From Segatella baroniae DSM 16972 = JCM 13447 (lineage in GTDB: Bacteria > Bacteroidota > Bacteroidia > Bacteroidales > Bacteroidaceae), in assembly GCF_000426585.1 (NCBI RefSeq), contig NZ_AUFQ01000002.1:186001-250000 (forward strand): a stretch of DNA of 64,000 nt, written 5' to 3'. The position numbers were made by a program, and so were the translations under genes. The notes beneath the pieces are model-generated. The model saw only the letters and a list, made by a program, of their open reading frames with translations, searched no databases and had not been told where the DNA came from. This document shows positions 59,461 to 64,000 of this stretch, one piece after another. Position 1 is the first letter of the stretch; each line of letters begins with the position of its first letter.

Positions 59461-59548
59461 AAAGGTAAAAAAGTAAAAAGGTAAAAGGGTAAAAGGACTT
59501 GGGAAAGGTAAAAAAGTAAAAAGACAAAAGGGTAAAAGGGCAAAAAAA
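59461..59548. repeat. Octamer tract (GGTAAAAA-type)
   Basis: Ten or so GGTAAAAA/AGTAAAAA words between the divergent msr and dsbD genes, upstream of the dsbD promoter. Confidence 0.75.
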
Positions 59549-59583
59549 CGCGATGATTATGCAGCGATTATCAATTTTAATCC

Positions 59584-59676
59584 TACCTTTGCCATCACAT
59601 CCCCTATTTGGGGGCGGGGAGACAGCTCGACCTTGGCGTCATCCCCATCCATCGGCTGCGGGCCGCGGATCGATGG
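59584..59676 (+). promoter_or_regulatory. dsbD promoter and start of a long leader
   Basis: TACCTTTG (59584-59591) begins a leader of about 180 bases before the dsbD ATG at 59778. The leader holds a hairpin with stem CCATCG/CGATGG (59649-59676). No known riboswitch is recognised. Confidence 0.5.
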
Positions 59677-59777
59677 TTAAAGATTACAAAAAAGCACAGG
59701 GGCCGCTTACCCGAACACGGCCCGACAACGTAATAGTAATAAACGCATCATCATTTACAATCGAGAATACAATCAGT

Positions 59778-61889
59778 ATGAAGAAAGCAATGACCCTAGC
59801 CTTGATGTTCGTCACCGTCATCCTGGCTCACGCGCAAATGGGCAACCAGCGGTTGAATCCCGTCACGTTCACTTCACAGCTCAAAACCGATGGCAGCGCC
59901 AACGCCGAAATCGTCTTCTCGGGCAAGATCCAGGCCGGTTGGCACATCTATTCCACCAATATTCCCGACGGTGGGCCCACCTCGGCCACGTTCAACGTGG
60001 GCAAGCTCGAGGGCGTCGAACTGGTCGGCAAGCTGACACCGCGCGGCAAGGAAATCTCGACACACGACCCGCTCTTCGACATGCAGCTGCGCTACTTTGA
60101 AGGCAGCGTGCAGTTTGTGCAGAAAATCAAGTTCACGAAACCCGATTACAAGATAGAAGGCTACCTGGAATACGGTGCCTGCAACGACCAGAACTGCATG
60201 CCGCCGACGGCCGTCGACTTCAACAAGAGCGGCAAGTCGCCCGCCGTCGCCGAAGGCAAAGCGGGCAAGGGCGCAAAGGCCGCCACGGAGGCTGCGGCAA
60301 CGGCCGACAACGCCACGGCGACAACAGCCGAGACGGCAGCCGCTGCCGAACAGGAGGGCGAAGCCCTGGCCGCGCAGCGTGCCGACAGCCTTGCCCAAGC
60401 CGACTCGGCGGCCGCTTCCGTGCTCTCCGACGCGGACAAGGACGCCCTTTGGCAGCCCGTCGTCAAGCAGTTGCAGCAACTGGGCGGCAGCAACGACCTG
60501 TCCAGCCACGGCCTTTTCTACATTTTCTTCATGGGACTCGTCGGCGGTCTGCTGGCCCTCGTCATGCCCTGCATCTGGCCCATCATCCCCATGACGGTGA
60601 GTTTCTTCCTCAAACGCGCCAAAGACGACAAGAGAAAGGGAATCAGAGACGCCGTCACCTACGGTATCAGCATTATCGTCATCTACCTCGGACTGGGCCT
60701 TCTGGTGACTGCCATCTTCGGTCCGAGCACGCTCAACGCCCTCTCCACCAACGCCGTCTTCAACGTTTTCATCTTCCTTTTGCTCGTGATTTTCGCGGTA
60801 AGCTTCTTCGGTTGGTTTGAAATCAAGCTGCCCGACAGCTGGGCCAACGCCGTAGATTCCAAGGCCGGCAATGCGACGGGGCTGCTGTCCATCTTCCTGA
60901 TGGCCTTCACCCTGGTGCTGGTGAGCTTCTCCTGCACGGCCCCCATCATCGGCTTGCTGCTCGTCGAGACCGTCACCTCGGGCAACTGGGTGGGTCCGGC
61001 GGTCGGAATGTTCGGCTTCGCCTTGGCGTTGGCCGTGCCCTTCACGCTCTTCGCCATGTTCCCCACGCTGATGAAGAAGAGTCCCAAGAGCGGTTCGTGG
61101 ATGAATCAGATCAAGGTTGTCCTCGGCTTCGTCGAACTGGCATTCTCCCTGAAGTTCCTGAGCGTGGCCGACCTGGCCTACGGCTGGCACCTGATGGACC
61201 GCGAAGTGTTCCTCAGCCTGTGGATCGTCATCTTCCTGGCATTGGGCTGCTACCTCATCGGATGGCTCAAGTTCCGGACCGACGAGATTGGCGGCGACCT
61301 GCGGAAGCCCATGCCCGTGCCGGCCATCATGCTGGGATTGTGCTCCCTGGCCTTCACCGTCTACATGATACCGGGCCTCTGGGGCGCGCCCTGCAAGGCC
61401 GTCAGCGCCTTCGCCCCGCCCATCAACACCCAGGACTTCAACCTCAACACCAAGACCGTGGAGGCCAAATACACCAACTACGAGGCCGGCATGGCCGCCG
61501 CCAAGACACTGGGCAAACCGGTGCTGATAGACTTCACGGGCTTCGGTTGCGTCAACTGCCGCAAGATGGAGGCCGCCGTCTGGACCGACCCGCAGGTGGC
61601 CGACAAGCTGACGAAGGACTACGTGCTCATCTCGCTCTTCGTGGATGACAAGACACCGCTGCCTGAGCAGATCAAGGTCATGGACAACGGACAGCAGCGA
61701 ACACTGCGCACCGTGGGCGACAAATGGAGCTACTTGCAGAGCCATAAGTTCGGTGCCAACGCGCAACCGTTCTACGTTGCCGTCGACAACGCGGGCAACC
61801 CACTGACGGCAAGCCATTCCTATAAGGAGGATGTGGCCGACTATCTCGACTTCCTCAACAAGGGATTGGACGCCTACAAGGCCAACTGA
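59778..61889 (+). CDS. dsbD: Thiol:disulfide interchange protein DsbD
   Basis: Carries electrons from cytoplasmic thioredoxin across the inner membrane to periplasmic proteins; 703 residues. Signal peptide 1-20; N-terminal DsbD-alpha-like domain (about 25-150) with Cys135 and Cys140; an Ala-rich linker (about 156-214); eight-helix membrane domain (about 244-520) with MPCIWPIIP (Cys265) and SFSCTAP; C-terminal thioredoxin-like domain with Cys591-Val-Asn-Cys594. The ATG at 59778 is chosen because it begins the signal peptide; the frame upstream is leader. It is followed after 23 bases by the cysteine desulfidase-like gene, so the two are probably co-transcribed. Confidence 0.93.
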   Translation: MKKAMTLALMFVTVILAHAQMGNQRLNPVTFTSQLKTDGSANAEIVFSGKIQAGWHIYSTNIPDGGPTSATFNVGKLEGVELVGKLTPRGKEISTHDPLFDMQLRYFEGSVQFVQKIKFTKPDYKIEGYLEYGACNDQNCMPPTAVDFNKSGKSPAVAEGKAGKGAKAATEAAATADNATATTAETAAAAEQEGEALAAQRADSLAQADSAAASVLSDADKDALWQPVVKQLQQLGGSNDLSSHGLFYIFFMGLVGGLLALVMPCIWPIIPMTVSFFLKRAKDDKRKGIRDAVTYGISIIVIYLGLGLLVTAIFGPSTLNALSTNAVFNVFIFLLLVIFAVSFFGWFEIKLPDSWANAVDSKAGNATGLLSIFLMAFTLVLVSFSCTAPIIGLLLVETVTSGNWVGPAVGMFGFALALAVPFTLFAMFPTLMKKSPKSGSWMNQIKVVLGFVELAFSLKFLSVADLAYGWHLMDREVFLSLWIVIFLALGCYLIGWLKFRTDEIGGDLRKPMPVPAIMLGLCSLAFTVYMIPGLWGAPCKAVSAFAPPINTQDFNLNTKTVEAKYTNYEAGMAAAKTLGKPVLIDFTGFGCVNCRKMEAAVWTDPQVADKLTKDYVLISLFVDDKTPLPEQIKVMDNGQQRTLRTVGDKWSYLQSHKFGANAQPFYVAVDNAGNPLTASHSYKEDVADYLDFLNKGLDAYKAN

Positions 61890-61912
61890 CCATCCACAAC
61901 ACACCACATGCC

Positions 61913-63208
61913 ATGATTGATTCAACGACGAAAGAAAGCATTCTCGCCCTCATCAAGAGGGAGGTCGTGCCCGCCGTAGGCTGCACAGAGCCTATGGCGG
62001 TGGCCCTCTGCACCGCCAGAGCACGCGAAAACCTGGGCTGCCGCCCCGAGAAAATCACCGTTTTGCTGAGCGCCAATATACTCAAGAACGCCATGGGCGT
62101 GGGCATTCCAGGCACGGGAATGATCGGGCTGCCCATCGCCGTCGCCCTGGGCGCGCTCATCGGCAAGTCGGAATACCAGCTGGAGGTCATCAAAGACCTC
62201 ACGCCCGAAGCCTTGGAGGAGGGCAAAAGCTATATCGCCGACAACCGCATCGATATCAAACTGAAGGAGAATATCACAGAAAAGCTCTATGTGGAAGTGA
62301 CCTGCGAGGCGGCCGAAGCACGCTCGACGGCCGTCATCGCCTGTGGACACACGAGCTTCGTGTATGAGGAACGCGACGGGAAAGTGCTGCTCGACAAGCG
62401 CAAAAGCACAGGCGGCACAGAGCGTGAGGCCGAGACCAAGCTCGACATGAAGACCGTATGGGACTTCGCGCTCACCACACCGGTGAACGACCTGCGCTTC
62501 ATCCTGCAAACGAAAGAATACAACCTGAAAGCTGCCGAAGAAAGCATGAAGGGCAACTACGGCCACTGCTTGGGCAAAACGATGGAACGCCCCCTCAGCC
62601 ACGGAATATTCGGCAACAGCATATTCTCGCACATCATCGCCAAGACGGCGTCGGCCTGCGACGCCCGCATGGGCGGCGCCATGATTCCGGTGATGAGCAA
62701 CAGCGGCTCCGGAAACCAGGGAATATGCGCCACAAACCCCGTGGCGGTGTATGCGACGGAGAACGAAAACACGGAGGAAGAACTCGTCCGGGCGCTCACA
62801 CTCAGCCATCTGACGGCCATCTACATCAAGCAGAGTCTCGGCAAACTGTCCGCGCTCTGCGGTTGTGTGGTGGCCAGTATCGGCAGCAGCTGCGGTATCA
62901 CCTATCTGATGGGCGGCGACTACACGCGTGTCTGCCATGCCGTGAAGAACATGATAGCCAACCTCACCGGCATGATTTGCGACGGTGCCAAGCCCAGCTG
63001 TGCCCTGAAGATTTCATCGGGCGTCAGCACGGCTCTCCTCTCCGCCCTTCTTTCCATGGAAGGAAAGCACGTGACGGCGGCCGAGGGTATCATCGACGAA
63101 GACGTAGACCGCTCCATTCAAAACCTGACGAGTATCGGCAAGGAGGCCATGTGCTCCACCGACGACATGGTTTTGAACATCATGACGAATAAACAGTGCA
63201 GGGATTGA
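61913..63208 (+). CDS. L-cysteine desulfidase-like protein (UPF0597/CyuA family)
   Basis: Members break L-cysteine into pyruvate, ammonia and sulfide using an oxygen-sensitive iron-sulfur cluster. 431 residues, normal length. GCTEP with Cys24 near the N-terminus, then SNSGSGNQGI in the middle (a serine-dehydratase-like substrate loop), GSSCGIT and MICDGAKPSCALK near the C-terminus supply the expected cluster cysteines. No signal peptide: cytosolic. Its place behind dsbD suggests a thiol or cysteine-stress unit. Some family members may act on other amino acids, so activity is inferred from family. Confidence 0.9.
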   Translation: MIDSTTKESILALIKREVVPAVGCTEPMAVALCTARARENLGCRPEKITVLLSANILKNAMGVGIPGTGMIGLPIAVALGALIGKSEYQLEVIKDLTPEALEEGKSYIADNRIDIKLKENITEKLYVEVTCEAAEARSTAVIACGHTSFVYEERDGKVLLDKRKSTGGTEREAETKLDMKTVWDFALTTPVNDLRFILQTKEYNLKAAEESMKGNYGHCLGKTMERPLSHGIFGNSIFSHIIAKTASACDARMGGAMIPVMSNSGSGNQGICATNPVAVYATENENTEEELVRALTLSHLTAIYIKQSLGKLSALCGCVVASIGSSCGITYLMGGDYTRVCHAVKNMIANLTGMICDGAKPSCALKISSGVSTALLSALLSMEGKHVTAAEGIIDEDVDRSIQNLTSIGKEAMCSTDDMVLNIMTNKQCRD

Positions 63209-63226
63209 CGCGTAGGGAGCAGCCTT

Positions 63227-64000
63227 CTATTCCCTACTCGTCACCGGATTGCGCAATCCTTTCATGCCAACAAGAAACGCTTTGGCAGAACCGAATTTCA
63301 GAAACATGTCCAAACGGACGGGCACATGGTTGTCGTCGTCCGTCACGTAGAAGTCGACAATGCGCTTATAGTTGCCGTCATCCAGTTCCATATAGGACAG
63401 ATGCAGCGTGCGATACTTGACGCCGTTGTCGGCTTTGATTGTCTTCTTGCCGTTGTAGACCAGCCTTGCGGGCGTACGCCCGTTGCCGTCGGCAATCGGG
63501 AAGTTGACCACGTTGCCCCGCTTCCACCCTTCGGGGTTGAAGGAGCGGGCCCGCAGGAAGATACTCATCATGTCGTAGATGCAATCATTGTACGTGTGCT
63601 TCTCCCAGGAGTGCGTTCCATCGCGGTGCTGGCGGTGCTGGCGCACGTGGCAGTTGCCGTTGGGATAGCTGTAGAAGATTTCGTCCACGGTGTAGCGGCT
63701 GCCTTCGAGGGCCCCCTTGCGGTAGTAGAGCGGGGCCAGGTCCAGTGAATTGTAGCACAGCAGCGTGTCGCGCAGCACAAACAGTTCGTCCACCCTGCTG
63801 TTGCCGCGGGTCGTCAGGCTGGTCCGGAAAGCCGGTTTGCCGCCATACTGGCTCTGGACGGTGGAGATGGAAGCCGTTCCCGCCTTCACCCACACGAACT
63901 TCCAGTTGTAATATAGGTTGTAGGAAAGAAATTCACCGGAGTTGAACGCTGTGTTGCGGAACGTGCACTGGGCTGCCGCCGGCAACGCGGCCAGCAGCAA
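63227..64000 (-). CDS. DUF3108 protein, exported (5' end cut by window edge)
   Basis: The frame is open to the right edge, so the start and most of the signal peptide lie outside; visible residues begin in the end of a signal (LLAALPAAAQC). FNSGEFLSYNLYYNWKFVWVKAGTA is the typical DUF3108 opening (quoted in parts elsewhere as GEFLSYNLYYNW), and VPVRLDMFLKFGSAKAFL ends the domain. DUF3108 proteins are beta-rich and periplasmic, of unknown function. It converges on the cysteine desulfidase gene with an 18-base gap. Confidence 0.85.
   Translation of the reverse strand: MLLAALPAAAQCTFRNTAFNSGEFLSYNLYYNWKFVWVKAGTASISTVQSQYGGKPAFRTSLTTRGNSRVDELFVLRDTLLCYNSLDLAPLYYRKGALEGSRYTVDEIFYSYPNGNCHVRQHRQHRDGTHSWEKHTYNDCIYDMMSIFLRARSFNPEGWKRGNVVNFPIADGNGRTPARLVYNGKKTIKADNGVKYRTLHLSYMELDDGNYKRIVDFYVTDDDNHVPVRLDMFLKFGSAKAFLVGMKGLRNPVTSRE

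Noticed and set aside
59592..59777. Riboswitch in the dsbD leader
   Set aside because: Only one ordinary hairpin is visible, and no conserved riboswitch core could be recognised.

Overview
The window looks like chromosomal DNA of a high-GC member of the Prevotellaceae (Bacteroidetes; something like Prevotella or Hallella, which is inference). The signs are two SusC/SusD glycan-uptake loci, two hybrid two-component regulators, C10 cysteine proteases of which the intact one ends in a type IX secretion tail, glutamine synthetase III, and almost every gene preceded by the Bacteroidetes -7 element TAnnTTTG. I found no rRNA, tRNA, CRISPR array or intact insertion sequence.

Layout. 1-11 kb: an alpha-amylase cut by the left edge, a secreted C10 protease, a GH92 alpha-mannosidase, a YqiA-type hydrolase fused to a degenerate HAD domain, a 0.9 kb non-coding stretch with a putative repeat RNA and a MITE-like element, and a GH2 beta-galactosidase. 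11-19.4 kb: an S9 peptidase, glnN, a 59-residue DUF4250 protein, a pyridoxal/pyridoxamine kinase and an AspT/YidE-type transporter. 19.5-31.9 kb: a fructan utilisation locus. SusC, SusD and a GH32 fructanase form one operon; an MFS permease and a fructokinase form a second. The two are joined by matching dyad operators at identical distance from their promoters, and a fructose-sensor-like hybrid regulator that lacks its kinase ATPase domain lies nearby.

31.9-39.7 kb: a Dna2-like nuclease-helicase, then a decayed, repeat-rich zone with a palindrome cluster, a SnoaL-like gene truncated inside a repeat array, a fossil AAA ATPase and a frameshifted C10 protease. 39.8-56.3 kb: a second utilisation locus transcribed as one six-gene unit (SusC, SusD, lipoprotein esterase, CE1-type esterase, two GH3 enzymes) with a complete hybrid two-component regulator upstream; a xylan- or hydroxycinnamate-decorated target is inferred. 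56.5-64 kb: a lipoprotein carboxylesterase, an MsrB-MsrA fusion, a DsbD-type thiol transporter, a cysteine desulfidase-like protein and a DUF3108 protein cut by the right edge. This last stretch leans towards thiol and sulfur handling.

The least expected signal is a dispersed family of tandem arrays with a strict 22-bp period (core AAAAGCAGCCCTTT plus about 8 variable bases). It occurs in at least seven places between genes, often beside 7- or 8-bp low-complexity tracts, and once next to what looks like the remnant of a REP-associated transposase.
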